From: Pelobates cultripes
Lineage: Eukaryota > Chordata > Amphibia > Anura > Pelobatidae
DNA length: 64,000 nucleotides
Direction: 5' to 3'
Assembly (NCBI GenBank): GCA_933207985.1
Contig: OW240915.1
Location: 260,755,891-260,819,890 of the forward strand
The translations under genes and the position numbers were made by a program. Each line of letters opens with the position of its first letter. Position 1 is the stretch's first letter. The notes below the pieces were generated by a model. That model was not told where the DNA came from. It saw nothing but the letters and a program-made list of their open reading frames with translations, and did no database searches. Below are positions 60,101 to 63,060 of this stretch, in pieces.

Positions 60101-63002
60101 ATGCCGGGAGCCGGTCTGACGTCATATTCTGACTCCCGGCTTTATTAAGCGGCACAGAGGATGCTGAGCATGAAGAGCACTGATGAGTATTCTCCCTAGC
60201 TGCCCGCCGCCAGCCTCGGGGGGGGCTCAAAAGTGGCCAGCCGGCCAGCTCTTGAGCCCCCCAGGACATAAGGCAAGCAAGGGATCTGCCTGGGCGTTTG
60301 GGGGTGGCTTTTTTTGTCGTCCCCTGCAAAGTGCCGCCCAAAGTGCCTTGCGATACACACGTAGCCAGGAGACACGGAGAAAAGAATCGCCCTTCAAGAC
60401 TCCATTTCCTCATTACAAACAGAAGAAGTTATAATGAGGGTCTCGGTATCCAAAAGAGCTCACGGTTTCTACCTCTTCCTAACCAGAAAATCCTCAGGAG
60501 GGTGGAGACCCATTCTAGACCTACACAAACTAAACCAACACTTACACATCTGCAGATTCTAGATGGAATCCTTGTCATCTATCATCAAAACAGATTTCCC
60601 CAATTAATGGATGATGTTGATAGATCTATTGGATGCCTATTTCCATATCCCCATTGCTCAGAAGCATCAGAAATACCTGAGGTTCGCAGTTGAAGAGGGT
60701 CACTTCCAATTCAGAGCACTCCCCTTTGGACTCAGCACAGCCCCGAGGATTTTCACGAAAGTACTGGTGGTTCTCATTGCCGAACTAAGAAAACAGGGCA
60801 TTTCCATCTTCCATTATCTGTACAACATCCTGATTGTGGGAGACGACAAAGAGATATTATCCTCTCATGCCATCATCAGCCTTCGGTTCTTAAAACATCA
60901 CAGCTGGAAGATCAATGTCAAGAAGAGCCATCTCTGTCTGAGTCAGTCCATGACATAACTGGGAGCTCGCTTTGACACGTAAGCAGAAACTGTTCAACTC
61001 TCGCTGGAGAGAATTTTGAGACTCAGGAAGCAAGTACTAGAAATATTAGCATCCGGAGTTACCTCGGCAAAGAGAGCTATGAGTCTGCTCGGATTCATGT
61101 CTTCCACAATATGTCTGACCAGGTGGGCGCAGTGGAGAATTAGGTAATTCCAAGCTAATTTCCTACTCCAAAGAACCTACTCCAACCCATTGCTTTCCTC
61201 TGGGGGAAATCTCGTGGGTAGTGGTGACAACAGATGCCAGCCAATGGGGTTGGGGCACCCATTGTCTTCACAACTTCGCACAAGAAGAATGGGAATTTCC
61301 ATCAAGCAACATGCATTCCAATCTGCTGGAACTCTAAGCGGTTTTCAAGGCCCTGAGACACTTTTCTTCACAACTCCAACACAACACAACTCCAACGAGT
61401 GAAGATAAGGATGGACAATGTGTCCTATATCAACCATCATGGTGGAACTAGGAGCCGCAGAATGATGGAAATTATGCAACGCCTATGTTATGAGTGCAAA
61501 GACACCTGGCAGGCCTTGCAGCTATTCACCCCTCAGGGAAGTGGAACCAGATTGCAGATTTCCTTAGCAGGTCCAGGATAGACCCAGGAGAGTGGGCCTA
61601 TCATACAATGTGTTCTGAACAATAGTGAAGAAATGGGGCCTTCCTCAAGTAGATCTGCTGGCAACTCGGAACAACAGGAAGGTGGCGGAATTCTTTATGA
61701 AGGACAACGACCCTCTAGCCCTAGGGAGAGACGTTCTATCCAGCCCTTGGCAATTCAGCAGGGGGTATGCATTTCCTCCTTTTTCATAGATTTTTCCCAT
61801 CCTGAGAAGAATGAGAATGGAACTGGTGTCTCTCATCTTGATAGCACCCTTTTGGCCTCGCAGACCAAGGTTCCCTCTCTTTGCGTGGAACCTCCAATGC
61901 AGCTTCCGAAAGTCCCAGACCTCCTGTATCAAGATCCTCAATCCCTCAATCTGATGGCATGGAGATTGAAAGGGAAGGACTGACAAATAAAGGCTTCATT
62001 GAAGCAGTGGTGGACACTATGCTCAAAGCCAGGAAATGTTCCACTTCTGCCACATACTATAGAGTATGGGATGGCTATTTCTAGAAACATTGACATCTAG
62101 AGTCCTTCTACGAAAGATGTCTTGGAATTTCTACATTCCGGCCTCTAAAAAAGGCTTGAGTTATAACACCTTGAAGGTTCATGTTTCATCCCTCTCAGCC
62201 TTAAATAACCACAGACGTAGCTAGATTCCTCAAGGCGGTCCTGAAAATCAAGGCGGTCCTGAAAATCAAGCCTCAAAATTAAGCCGTTCGCTCCACCTTG
62301 GAACTTACTTCTGGTTCTTAGAGCATTGAAGTCTCATCCCTTTAAACCTTTGGGCTCGATTTATGTCCACTTTCTCTCCATCAAGACTGCCTTATTGGTA
62401 GCCTTGGCTTCAGGCAGGAGGGTCTCAGAGCTTCACGCTCTGTCAGCCAGAAAACCCTTCATTGTTTTCCACAAAGACAGAGTCATTCTTCGTACGGTGC
62501 CTACTGTCTTTTATATTAACAAGGAAATTGTTCTTCCTGCATTGAAATCAGGAACGCAGGTAAGCGAAGGTGCTAAAGATATTTCCTCATTGGATTTGGT
62601 AAGATGTCTTCAATTGTATATTGATAGAACTGCTTCATGGTGTTCCAAGTATGCCAAGAGAAATTCAAATTTCTCTCTATCAATAGATTAATGTAGCAAA
62701 AAAAGAGTTTGAAAGCCCTTATATAGGAGAGCAAGGACGAGAGGGCATGTTGGATGGACTGAGTTACACCCAATACCCTTTGCAATAAAAGAGGGATGTG
62801 TGCAATATGCAATTATGTTAGCTCTATTCAATGTATTAGGCACTAACATTAAAATATATATTGTTTGTTTTTTAGGTAGCCCTACAGAAAATTAAAAATG
62901 GGAAAACATATTATTTTGAAGTTAGCAAATGGCTGTTGAAAAGCCGGGGAGAATACATTTGTGAGATTCCGGTGGTTGAAAATGGAAAATTTGTGTACCC
63001 AA
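12403..63002 (+). CDS. PLAT/LH2-repeat protein gene, LOXHD1-like, partial (17 exons found; both ends outside)
   Basis: Seventeen + strand exons, all with AG acceptors and GT donors, give about 700 residues. Seen: three PLAT-like units with the family hallmarks ([12 protein letters not shown] strand, GHDN/GHDG before an aromatic, WY/FxxxV, and a W-L segment), each split over several exons, with a long non-PLAT region between the second and third. The middle region is rich in FGF/fascin-like beta-trefoil strands ([36 protein letters not shown]). Known: PLAT domains bind lipid or protein partners; LOXHD1 is a hair-cell protein made of PLAT repeats, and long RP1 forms are also reported to carry PLAT domains. 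Inferred: a LOXHD1/long-RP1 family member; orthology is not settled here. Exon lengths repeat between PLAT units (87-nt central exon in units 1 and 3), which supports one repeated gene. All junction phases agree except 41105/42616. No signal peptide or membrane segment is visible in the covered part. Confidence 0.85.
12820..13090. mobile_element. TTAA-type repeat fragment
   Basis: Starts TTAAAGGAGCTCTCTAAGC, a variant of the TTAA MITE ends found across the window. The right end is not resolved. Confidence 0.45.
13318..13795. mobile_element. Inverted-repeat element of about 470 bp
   Basis: Left arm (gctcaattctctgccattta ... ttaaatcactttgtttatac) is the reverse complement of the right arm (cagaaacaaaagtgattta ... 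aaatggcagagaattgaac). Arms are about 100 bp or more with moderate divergence. It ends shortly before exon 2. Confidence 0.65.
13936..14022 (+). CDS. Exon 2: PLAT unit 1, central part (87 nt)
   Basis: Acceptor ataattag, donor GCG|gtaaag; phase 0 on both sides, 29 codons. Reads [18 protein letters not shown], the PLAT motif in which a hydrophobic strand is followed by GHDN, then PSWHCEA. The same length, phase and motif order appear in exon 16. Confidence 0.9.
14605..15075. mobile_element. MITE with 'gaccacttcagct' end and inner hairpin
   Basis: Contains actcagaccacttcagctca followed by its inverse, a signature also at 50490 and 57184. An inner hairpin ccccataggaaagcattg/caatgctttcctatgggg-like lies at 14831-14869. 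Right end near ggtactataggatccc. Confidence 0.55.
15300..16872 (-). pseudogene. Tc1 transposase remnant, reverse
   Basis: On the minus strand it starts at 16872 with [20 protein letters not shown], then [10 protein letters not shown], the helix-turn-helix of Tc1. The reading is broken by stops and by the LTR. Further parts toward 15480 are readable in other frames. Confidence 0.8.
16079..16613. mobile_element. Solo LTR with 5-bp duplication inside the Tc1
   Basis: Bounded by GGTCC on both sides (16074-16078 and 16614-16618). Starts TGTCAGG and ends CCTGACA, the TG...CA form of an LTR. GC-rich with two overlapping TGACGTCA-like CRE sites near 16223-16240 and a TATA-like gggtatttaaggg near 16307 (+ strand). 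No internal retroelement genes, so it is a solo LTR; Gypsy-like or ERV origin cannot be told apart. Confidence 0.8.
17246..18664. other. Intron 2 remainder
   Basis: Contains ttaaaggttactccaac near 17388, a TTAA MITE-like end, and ctggctggctaataagac. Otherwise nothing named. Confidence 0.35.
18665..18797 (+). CDS. Exon 3: PLAT unit 1, last part
   Basis: Acceptor gcaatag, donor CCAG|gtgtgt; phase 0 in, phase 1 out, 133 nt. Reads [19 protein letters not shown], then [16 protein letters not shown]. The 'RWLAxDxDDxxxxRELP' pattern is the typical PLAT-repeat ending in LOXHD1-type proteins. The last codon is completed by exon 4 to give Val. Confidence 0.9.
18798..20868. other. Intron 3
   Basis: 2.07 kb with no repeat family or exon that I recognise, apart from a short gtctgtctgtctgt tract near 19580. 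Confidence 0.4.
20869..21020 (+). CDS. Exon 4: PLAT unit 2, first part
   Basis: Acceptor tgtttcag, donor CAA|gtaagt; enters with 2 nt, leaves in phase 0. Reads [19 protein letters not shown] then [17 protein letters not shown], the clearest PLAT signature in the window ([17 protein letters not shown]). Confidence 0.93.
21830..21965 (+). repeat. LINE tail fragment
   Basis: Contains gacaagatgggccgaatgg and tctgccgtcacattctatg then ttctatgtt: a CR1-type 3' end with the ATTCTATG octamer. Confidence 0.6.
21966..22795. other. Intron 4 remainder
   Basis: AT-rich; nothing further recognised. Confidence 0.35.
22796..22874 (+). CDS. Exon 5: PLAT unit 2, second part
   Basis: Acceptor ttttctag, donor CCAG|gtaatt; phase 0 in, phase 1 out, 79 nt. 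Reads [19 protein letters not shown] then GHDGLEP, the second half of the PLAT barrel with its GHDG turn. Confidence 0.92.
23350..23690. repeat. TTAA MITE family fragment
   Basis: Starts TTAAAGCTGCTCTGTCGCC and contains ataatctttatgaaatac. The same family is seen at 38513 (TTAAAGCGGCTCTGTCAC, taatctttatgaa). Confidence 0.55.
23691..24190. repeat. GC-rich repeat with a 35-bp direct duplication
   Basis: Opens cagcggcgtacataccgcag and is rich in gggcccgg, then (GGA)n near 24025. The segment around ctctgaagattcagcagg occurs twice (about 24078 and 24152). Open frames on both strands here are composition artefacts. Confidence 0.5.
24290..24650 (+). pseudogene. LINE reverse transcriptase C-terminus (Rex1/CR1 clade)
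   Basis: Open frame to 24643 with [30 protein letters not shown] and [10 protein letters not shown]. This is the usual end of CR1/Rex1-type LINE ORF2 (LWN-x-L ... SFK). It lacks the polymerase core, so it is a 5'-truncated copy. Confidence 0.75.
24949..25024 (+). CDS. Exon 6: PLAT unit 2, third part
   Basis: Acceptor atgtttag, donor ACAG|gtttgt; phase 1 in, phase 2 out, 76 nt. Reads (G)[19 protein letters not shown] then IFFCY(R). 'GWYLEKVxVxD' is the conserved PLAT strand after the GHD turn. The next intron is 8.2 kb because of the DIRS insertion at 26865-32590. Confidence 0.92.
25025..26324. other. Intron 6, 5' part
   Basis: Nothing coding is supported; the 87-codon reverse frame at 25111-25374 has no recognisable pattern. 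Confidence 0.35.
26325..26459. mobile_element. Short inverted-repeat MITE
   Basis: Left ttctccaaactctgg and right ccagagtttggagaa are perfect inverted repeats of 15 bp; inner parts (gtactacaact / agttgtagttcc) also pair. No target duplication could be confirmed. Confidence 0.6.
26868..26982 (+). repeat. DIRS left inverted terminal repeat
   Basis: Starts tttcctggccatatccatgg and runs through cattggacaggaataattat to ccttccccagtc. Its reverse complement is at 32440-32556, nearly identical apart from ccatatcc against tcatatgcc and one or two other changes. Confidence 0.9.
27340..27545 (+). repeat. GC-rich tandem repeats in DIRS 5' region
   Basis: Six or so copies of a roughly 30-bp unit centred on gcctgcgcggcgttcgggag. 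It produces long artefact frames on both strands. It lies upstream of the promoter-like motifs. Confidence 0.75.
27651..27670 (+). promoter_or_regulatory. NRF1 site next to CRE in DIRS promoter region
   Basis: GCGCATGCGC (27651-27660) is the palindromic NRF1 core; TGACGTCA (27663-27670) is a full CRE. They lie about 130 bp upstream of the possible first splice donor and 210 bp upstream of the gag ATG. A role as promoter is inferred. Confidence 0.6.
27802..27879 (+). other. Possible 5'-UTR intron of DIRS
   Basis: Donor GAA|gtaagt and acceptor ttccttatag, 78 nt, T-rich. The acceptor falls exactly before the gag ATG at 27880. Only sequence-based; no transcript evidence. Confidence 0.45.
27880..29292 (+). 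CDS. DIRS gag-like ORF1, two exons joined across 27951-28022
   Basis: ATG at 27880; exon 1 (27880-27950) codes [20 protein letters not shown] and ends AG|gtaagc; exon 2 (28023-29292) resumes in frame as (S)AKSTKTSG. Together 446 residues. Seen: two CxxC pairs (residues about 44-47 and 58-61), acidic Ser-rich middle, and a basic Arg/Gly/Lys tail ([14 protein letters not shown]). Known: DIRS ORF1 is a gag-like nucleic-acid binding protein. The stop at 29290 is followed by RT and recombinase frames. Function by position and composition. Confidence 0.78.
27951..28022 (+). other. 72-nt intron in DIRS gag
   Basis: gtaagc donor, ttgtatttcag acceptor, and gtactaatgag with TACTAAT branch-like sequence about 24 nt upstream of the acceptor. 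Poly-A run at 27967-27982. Removing it joins two open segments in phase (AG|T gives Ser). Confidence 0.7.
28940..31201 (+). CDS. DIRS reverse transcriptase / RNase H / methylase-like ORF
   Basis: 753-codon frame that overlaps the end of gag in another frame; the true start is unclear (first reliable domain sequence from about 29500). [15 protein letters not shown] (motif A), [12 protein letters not shown], and HYLDDILIL with the YLDD catalytic core at 29927-29938 (residue about 330). RNase [11 protein letters not shown] (Asp near 494), [32 protein letters not shown]-terminal part ([29 protein letters not shown]) is like the methylase-type region of DIRS elements. Makes and processes cDNA. No stop in the domain region. 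Confidence 0.88.
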   Translation: MLEICPSRFPLGELFGSDLGQPMLPPRIVCVLCHFTGVCYSARIWTNALRGRLKGIKPFYLRRESIKDPFVPGKSIIPFVTVGPTSRAENIPDFNLGEEPQLETKEASHAVHLPIKTRGIYDYIIPKSEGVGACLLQYLPIWEASTSDSWVLDIIQRGYLIEFLEHPPSRSFHLTKWPGDKEKCMALQDFILSLQKEKVITKVPAGERTQGFYSHIFLTKKSSGGWRPILDLHRLNKHLHIRRFKMESLQSIIKVVSPNQWMLSIDLLDAYFHIPIAQTHQKFLRFAVEEGHFQFRALPFGLSTAPRTFTKVLIVLIAELRKQNIAIYHYLDDILILGNNVDSLTSHAITSIQFLQAHGWKINTKKSHLHPTQSMVYLGAHFDTLKGTVQLSSARIQKLKMLLRRMLISRVAPAKAIMSLLGSMSSTIGLTRWAQWRMRPFQANFLRQFSSGNLHQPIKLSLNVRHSLIWWLNREHLSKGFPLGDIAWITVTTDASQWGWGAHCLHDFAQEEWSFRANNVHSNCLELLAVLKALKHFSNHLKGQWVKIRTDNSTVVSYVNHQGGTRSCKMMEIMNHLMWWTQRNLAGLTAIHLPGKRNHLADFLSRSRIDPGEWCLSDRVFHLIVDKWGLPQVDLLATRANRKVELFFTKEDDHLALGRDALSSPWRFRMGYAFPPFPLILPLLRKMRTEQVSLILIAPYWPRRPWFPLLQSLLVEPPLPLPRTPDLLFQGPVFHPNPVSLNLMAWRLKGTGF
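29338..32214 (+). CDS. DIRS tyrosine recombinase ORF (domain at about 31220-32214)
   Basis: 958-codon frame, in the same frame as gag but after its stop. Its first ~620 codons overlap the RT ORF in another frame and show no known domain; the last third is the enzyme. Seen: [17 protein letters not shown] and [16 protein letters not shown] (core-binding), then [12 protein letters not shown] (catalytic Arg, residue about 769), AHSTRAL (His 900, Arg 903) and TFIKSYQID (Tyr 936). This R-H-x-x-R-Y set is the tyrosine recombinase signature, used by DIRS elements for integration. The real start of translation is unknown. Confidence 0.85.
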   Translation: MSSPISTDMGSIHKRQLGTGYHSERLLDRISRASSKQVLSPHKVARGQGKVHGPTRLHPFLAEGEGYHQSASRRENSRVLLPHLPNEEILRGMETHSGSTQAKQASAHSQVQNGILTIYNKSSVSQPMDAVHRSVRCVFSHTHRPNSSKVSEVCCGRRSLPVQGPPLWTEHSSEDIYKGPDCSHCRTPKTEHCDLPLFGRHLDLRKQRRFSDIPCYYQHSVSASSRLEDQHQEEPPPPNAIYGLLRSSLRHSKGHCPTFISKNTETQDVIEKNADIQGGPGKGHNEPPGFHVLHNRTDQMGTVENETIPSQFPETVLLREPAPTHQTFPECTPFSNLVVKQGAPIKGFSTRRYRVDNCDNGCQPMGMGRSLSPRLCAGRMEFQGKQCSFQLPRASGCPQSIETLLESSQGAMGEDKDGQLHCGILCQSPRGYQELQDDGNHESPDVVDSEKPGGPYCHPSTRETESSGGFSQQIQDRSGGMVPLGQSIPLDCGQMGSPSSRPSSHSGQQESRAFLHERRRPPSTGEGCFIKPLEVQDGLCFSPISTNSPAPEEDENRAGVSHPDCALLASKTLVSSASKSFGGTSSPTPQNSGSSVPRSCVSSKSGLSQSHGLETERNRLLSKGFSQDVIGTMLKARKHSTSATYYRVWEVFSDWALHRNINIQDPSSSNILEFLQSGLAKGLSYNTLKVHVSALSALTNHRWALDADVIRFIKGVLQIKPPIKPFVPSWNLPLVLNALKLEPFEPFETVPLHALSIKTALLIALASGRRVSELHALSIKEPFTVFHKDRVVLRTVPEFRPKVTSSFHINEDIVLPSLRSDSLEMENATNLSSLDLVRCLQIYINRTSAWRTSHSLFVLHGGCKKGSQAPKSTISRWIVAAIILAYQSAGYPVPVGLKAHSTRALSSSWAAAANVSPELICKAATWSSSNTFIKSYQIDVRAGISDQFAKSVLSVSDT
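32310..32440 (+). repeat. DIRS internal complementary region
   Basis: Holds cccaatgttgtgctgcca...ggccaggaaa (reverse of the left terminus) followed by atggaaaatttattcatact to tttcctggtcatatgccatg (reverse of the right terminus). It thus copies the junction of the two ends, as in DIRS replication. It fixes the right end of the element at ttttccat (32590). Confidence 0.85.
32440..32590 (+). repeat. DIRS right inverted terminal repeat
   Basis: Reverse complement of the left repeat plus a right-only extension ggaaaagaaaattacggtaa to ttttccat. The same extension is present in reverse in the ICR. Confidence 0.88.
33189..33265 (+). CDS. Exon 7: PLAT unit 2, end
   Basis: Acceptor cactgaag, donor GCCA|gtaagc; phase 2 in, phase 1 out, 77 nt. 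Reads (R)[19 protein letters not shown], the W-L-x-x-x-DDG segment that closes a PLAT unit. It joins exon 6 in phase across the DIRS-bearing intron, so the insertion does not break the reading frame. Confidence 0.9.
33354..33385 (+). CDS. Exon 8: 32-nt micro-exon
   Basis: Acceptor attcaacag, donor ATT|gtaagg. It enters with 2 nt (A|GG gives Arg) and leaves in phase 0, coding [11 protein letters not shown]. Only 88 nt separate it from exon 7 and 103 nt from exon 9. The phases of exons 7, 8 and 9 fit exactly; skipping it would shift the frame. It forms a charged link from PLAT unit 2 to the trefoil region. Confidence 0.8.
33489..33618 (+). CDS. Exon 9: start of beta-trefoil region
   Basis: Acceptor ttaatcag, donor TATG|gtaaat; phase 0 in, phase 1 out, 130 nt. 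Reads [19 protein letters not shown] then [20 protein letters not shown]. Short hydrophobic strands alternate with polar turns, unlike PLAT. I take this as the first strands of an FGF/fascin-like beta-trefoil; that fold is inferred from pattern only. Confidence 0.88.
33619..35027. other. Intron 9
   Basis: Contains a TTAAAGGAACACGATAGGG MITE end at 34033. Otherwise no recognised repeat or exon. Confidence 0.4.
35028..35131 (+). CDS. Exon 10: beta-trefoil region
   Basis: Acceptor ttttaag, donor ATG|gtatga; enters with 2 nt, leaves in phase 0, 104 nt. Reads [19 protein letters not shown] then [15 protein letters not shown]. The V-x-V-F-x-S repeat resembles strands of FGF- or fascin-type trefoils. 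The donor gtatga is weaker than the others. Confidence 0.86.
35258..35288. repeat. (CA)n microsatellite
   Basis: About 14 CA units. Confidence 0.9.
35655..36050 (+). repeat. Purine-strand minisatellite
   Basis: Imperfect units of gactgagacacatggagggg, variable spacers of GAGGGGAGAGGAGGGG. The + strand is mostly purine. It creates long false frames on the minus strand (Pro/Ser/Cys-rich) which I leave out. Confidence 0.85.
36105..36880 (+). pseudogene. L1/Tx1-type LINE 3' end
   Basis: Frame 36117-36356 reads [18 protein letters not shown] and [16 protein letters not shown], the conserved C-terminal 'W ... N-x-x-K-x-x-x-RWY-x-x-P-x-K' part of L1-clade ORF2. It is then broken by a stop at 36354. 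The piece ends in (AAAT)n-like tail near 36860-36875. Lies in intron 10. Confidence 0.65.
37023..37199 (+). CDS. Exon 11: beta-trefoil region
   Basis: Acceptor ttcaatctag, donor AAG|gtgagt; phase 0 on both sides, 59 codons. Contains [30 protein letters not shown] and [17 protein letters not shown] has an N-glycosylation sequon pattern, but no secretory signal is visible, so this need not be used. Confidence 0.9.
37658..37870 (+). CDS. Exon 12: second part of trefoil region (213 nt)
   Basis: Acceptor ttttcag, donor AAC|gtgagt; phase 0 on both sides, 71 codons. Contains [36 protein letters not shown] and [12 protein letters not shown]. The repeat of short strand plus turn suggests a second trefoil lobe or a second trefoil domain. 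The next exon is 3.1 kb away behind a hAT-like element. Confidence 0.9.
38513..38578. repeat. TTAA MITE, left part, interrupted
   Basis: TTAAAGCGGCTCTGTCAC start, family as at 23350. It is cut at 38578 by the hAT-like element. Confidence 0.55.
38579..39655 (-). mobile_element. hAT-like element with TG-rich core
   Basis: Flanked by AGTACTGT (38571-38578) and AGTACTGC (39656-39663), an 8-bp duplication with one change. Ends CAGTGATGTATTTGCTGCC and, inverted, at aaaatacaccactg. It holds a GC-rich segment, then TG-rich repeats (38940-39550). No transposase. The strand is a guess from the order of core parts. Confidence 0.75.
39664..40974. other. Intron 12, 3' part
   Basis: Short (CA)n at 40445; otherwise nothing recognised. 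Confidence 0.35.
40975..41105 (+). CDS. Exon 13: end of trefoil region; 3' boundary uncertain
   Basis: Acceptor gttacag; phase 0 in. Reads [19 protein letters not shown] then [19 protein letters not shown]. The frame meets TGA at 41107-41109. The proposed donor CAACA|gtgatc (41106) would leave in phase 2, but exon 14 needs phase 1. So either a further exon lies in 41110-42615, another donor is used, or this is a terminal exon of a short form with an AATAAA near 42136. The coding part up to about 41100 is well supported; the end is not. Confidence 0.72.
41480..42102 (-). mobile_element. hAT-like element with TG repeats and BANP/RFX motifs
   Basis: Right end cctggatccgccagtg is the reverse of the CAGTGGCGGATCCAG-type terminus. 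It contains gtatggggggcagcatg repeats and the palindromic motif block at 41812-41870. The left terminus is not recognised; a CTAGCATG/ATAGCATG pair (41477, 42103) is a weak duplication candidate. Confidence 0.6.
41812..41870. promoter_or_regulatory. TE-borne TCTCGCGAGA plus X-box-like palindrome
   Basis: TCTCGCGAGA at 41812-41821, gttgccgtggtaac at 41830-41843, and a decayed second TCTCACGAGA at 41861-41870. Same arrangement as 56355-56403. Binding by BANP or RFX factors is inferred from consensus only. Confidence 0.5.
42616..42753 (+). CDS. Exon 14: linker between trefoil region and PLAT unit 3
   Basis: Acceptor gtgctag, donor AAAA|gtgagt. It enters with 2 nt and leaves in phase 1, 138 nt, matching exon 15. 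Reads [19 protein letters not shown] and later [13 protein letters not shown]: polar, Ser/Pro/Lys-rich and probably disordered. Its entry phase does not fit the best donor of exon 13. Confidence 0.78.
42754..44326. other. Intron 14, 5' part
   Basis: Contains gcacgagcacaacgcatctc near 43750, like the hAT/MITE sequence at 59280. Nothing coding supported. Confidence 0.35.
44327..44405. mobile_element. 79-bp palindromic TTAA MITE, copy 1
   Basis: Starts TTAACCCCTTAAGGACACA and ends gtccttaaggggttaa; ends are inverted over about 15 bp. Almost identical to 49350-49428. Confidence 0.85.
45041..45243 (+). CDS. Exon 15: PLAT unit 3, first part
   Basis: Acceptor tcttttacag, donor ATT|gtaagt; enters with 2 nt, leaves in phase 0, 203 nt. 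After a polar lead, reads [20 protein letters not shown] then [16 protein letters not shown]. It parallels exon 1 (KWKVSILT) but is longer at the 5' side. Confidence 0.9.
45244..46821. other. Intron 15
   Basis: No recognised repeat or exon. Confidence 0.4.
46822..46908 (+). CDS. Exon 16: PLAT unit 3, central part (87 nt)
   Basis: Acceptor atacttttag, donor AGA|gtaagt; phase 0 on both sides, 29 codons. Reads [19 protein letters not shown] then DQQEWKLQR. It has the same size and phase as exon 2; the usual GHD turn is EYDG here. A 16-kb repeat-filled intron follows. Confidence 0.9.
47074..47838. mobile_element. TTAA MITE of about 765 bp
   Basis: Starts TTAAAAGGACACTCTGGC and ends ggagtgttcctttaa, inverted ends on TTAA. 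No coding potential. Confidence 0.6.
47839..49199. other. Intron 16, non-coding
   Basis: Nothing recognised in this part. Confidence 0.35.
49200..49350 (+). other. Unassigned open segment with Cys and N-glycosylation patterns
   Basis: One + frame is open and reads [19 protein letters not shown], then [13 protein letters not shown]. It has Cys residues and two N-x-T sequons, so it looks like part of an extracellular protein or a retroelement. The right edge is the TTAA MITE at 49350. It has no clear splice acceptor. I do not recognise a family. Confidence 0.35.
49350..49428. mobile_element. 79-bp palindromic TTAA MITE, copy 2
   Basis: Same element as at 44327-44405, differing by few bases (TTAACCCGTAAGGACACA at the left). 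Confidence 0.85.
49429..50726. other. Intron 16, non-coding with MITE signature
   Basis: Contains cattgaagtggtctgggtgc near 50496, the 'gaccacttcag' MITE family. Otherwise nothing. Confidence 0.4.
50727..51882 (+). mobile_element. hAT-like element with CA-rich core
   Basis: Flanked by CACTGAAA (50719-50726) and CACTGAAG (51883-51890). Ends cattggctgatccag and ctggatccgccactg are inverted, with decay on the left. It contains a TCTCGCGAGA motif (50969-50978), CA-rich repeats (51130-51680) and a MITE-like part near 51720-51835. No transposase. Confidence 0.75.
51891..52040. repeat. TTAA MITE right end
   Basis: Ends ctagagtgtccctttaa on TTAA at 52037-52040, with inner taggaatacagttttgtatt hairpin. 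Related to the end at 34033. Confidence 0.5.
52490..52560 (-). repeat. LINE/SINE tail fragment, reverse
   Basis: tttataaagcaccaagaaat then gctgtacaatggg: the reverse of the kind of tail seen at 2775. Confidence 0.5.
52561..54688. other. Intron 16, non-coding
   Basis: A CG-containing segment at 54080-54330 (tacgtactaggtacgtc, atgatcacatggcc) looks like another repeat; AT-rich palindromic sequence follows at 54375-54600. Confidence 0.4.
54689..54915. repeat. Near-perfect palindrome of 227 bp
   Basis: Left arm from aaaatagtaggtgcactcgc through gtttcgaccctcatggggac pairs with the right arm to gcgagtgcacctactatttt. The loop is at about 54800. Arms of about 105 bp with few mismatches. Confidence 0.85.
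54999..55082. repeat. Palindrome of 84 bp
   Basis: attgtcacaagaagtagacg ... gttcccaat pairs with attgggaac ... cgacttcttgtgacaat. Related in content to 54689-54915 and found 80 bp after it. Confidence 0.85.
56355..56403. promoter_or_regulatory. Two TCTCGCGAGA sites around a perfect X-box palindrome
   Basis: TCTCGCGAGA at 56355-56364 and 56394-56403; GTTGCCATGGCAAC at 56373-56386. The first is the BANP-type motif, the second the palindromic RFX X-box. The whole 49-bp block is itself nearly palindromic. Activity is not shown. Confidence 0.55.
57184..57600. mobile_element. TTAA MITE inside the hAT-like element
   Basis: Starts TTAAAGGACCACTCTAGCC then gaccacttcagcttaatgaa; inner hairpins at aacccattgttttataaaca/ tgtttatcaatgggtt and ggaaagcattataaatgctt. 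Right end unclear. Confidence 0.55.
58790..60360. repeat. Composite repeat block replacing DIRS gag
   Basis: Contains cacaacgcgtttcgaccctc (59282), CA-rich repeats (59460-59930) and a GC-rich part with cacccagcctccctgggag (59955), which resembles 38860. Long frames here are low-complexity artefacts. Confidence 0.5.
60361..62660 (+). pseudogene. DIRS RT/RNase H and tyrosine recombinase remnants
   Basis: RT piece 60611-60958 ([25 protein letters not shown]): the YLDD core is YLYN, so catalysis is lost, and stops follow at 60957. RNase H traces at 61220-61560. Recombinase pieces: [14 protein letters not shown] (62050), [12 protein letters not shown] (62412). It stops near 62660 before the His/Arg/Tyr part. 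Aligned by eye with 29500-31900. Confidence 0.85.
62876..63002 (+). CDS. Exon 17: PLAT unit 3, last part seen
   Basis: Acceptor gttttttag, donor CCCAA|gtaagt; phase 0 in, phase 1 out, 127 nt. Reads [19 protein letters not shown] then [18 protein letters not shown]. Same role and phase as exon 3. The gene continues past the window, since phase 1 demands another exon. Confidence 0.9.
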
Positions 63003-63060
63003 GTAAGTCCTTTCATTCTTGTGTGTTTGTTTTGTGTTGTATAAGTTTACATTGTTTCCT

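Larger units (their letters stand above)
55139..62690 (+). mobile_element. Second DIRS copy, decayed and full of insertions
   Basis: The left terminal repeat (55139-55212, continued 58675-58740) matches that at 26868. Gag is not seen; RT and recombinase parts resume at about 60360-62660. It lacks a right terminal repeat and ICR. It contains a CR1 LINE, a hAT-like element inside the LINE, and other repeats. Confidence 0.82.
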
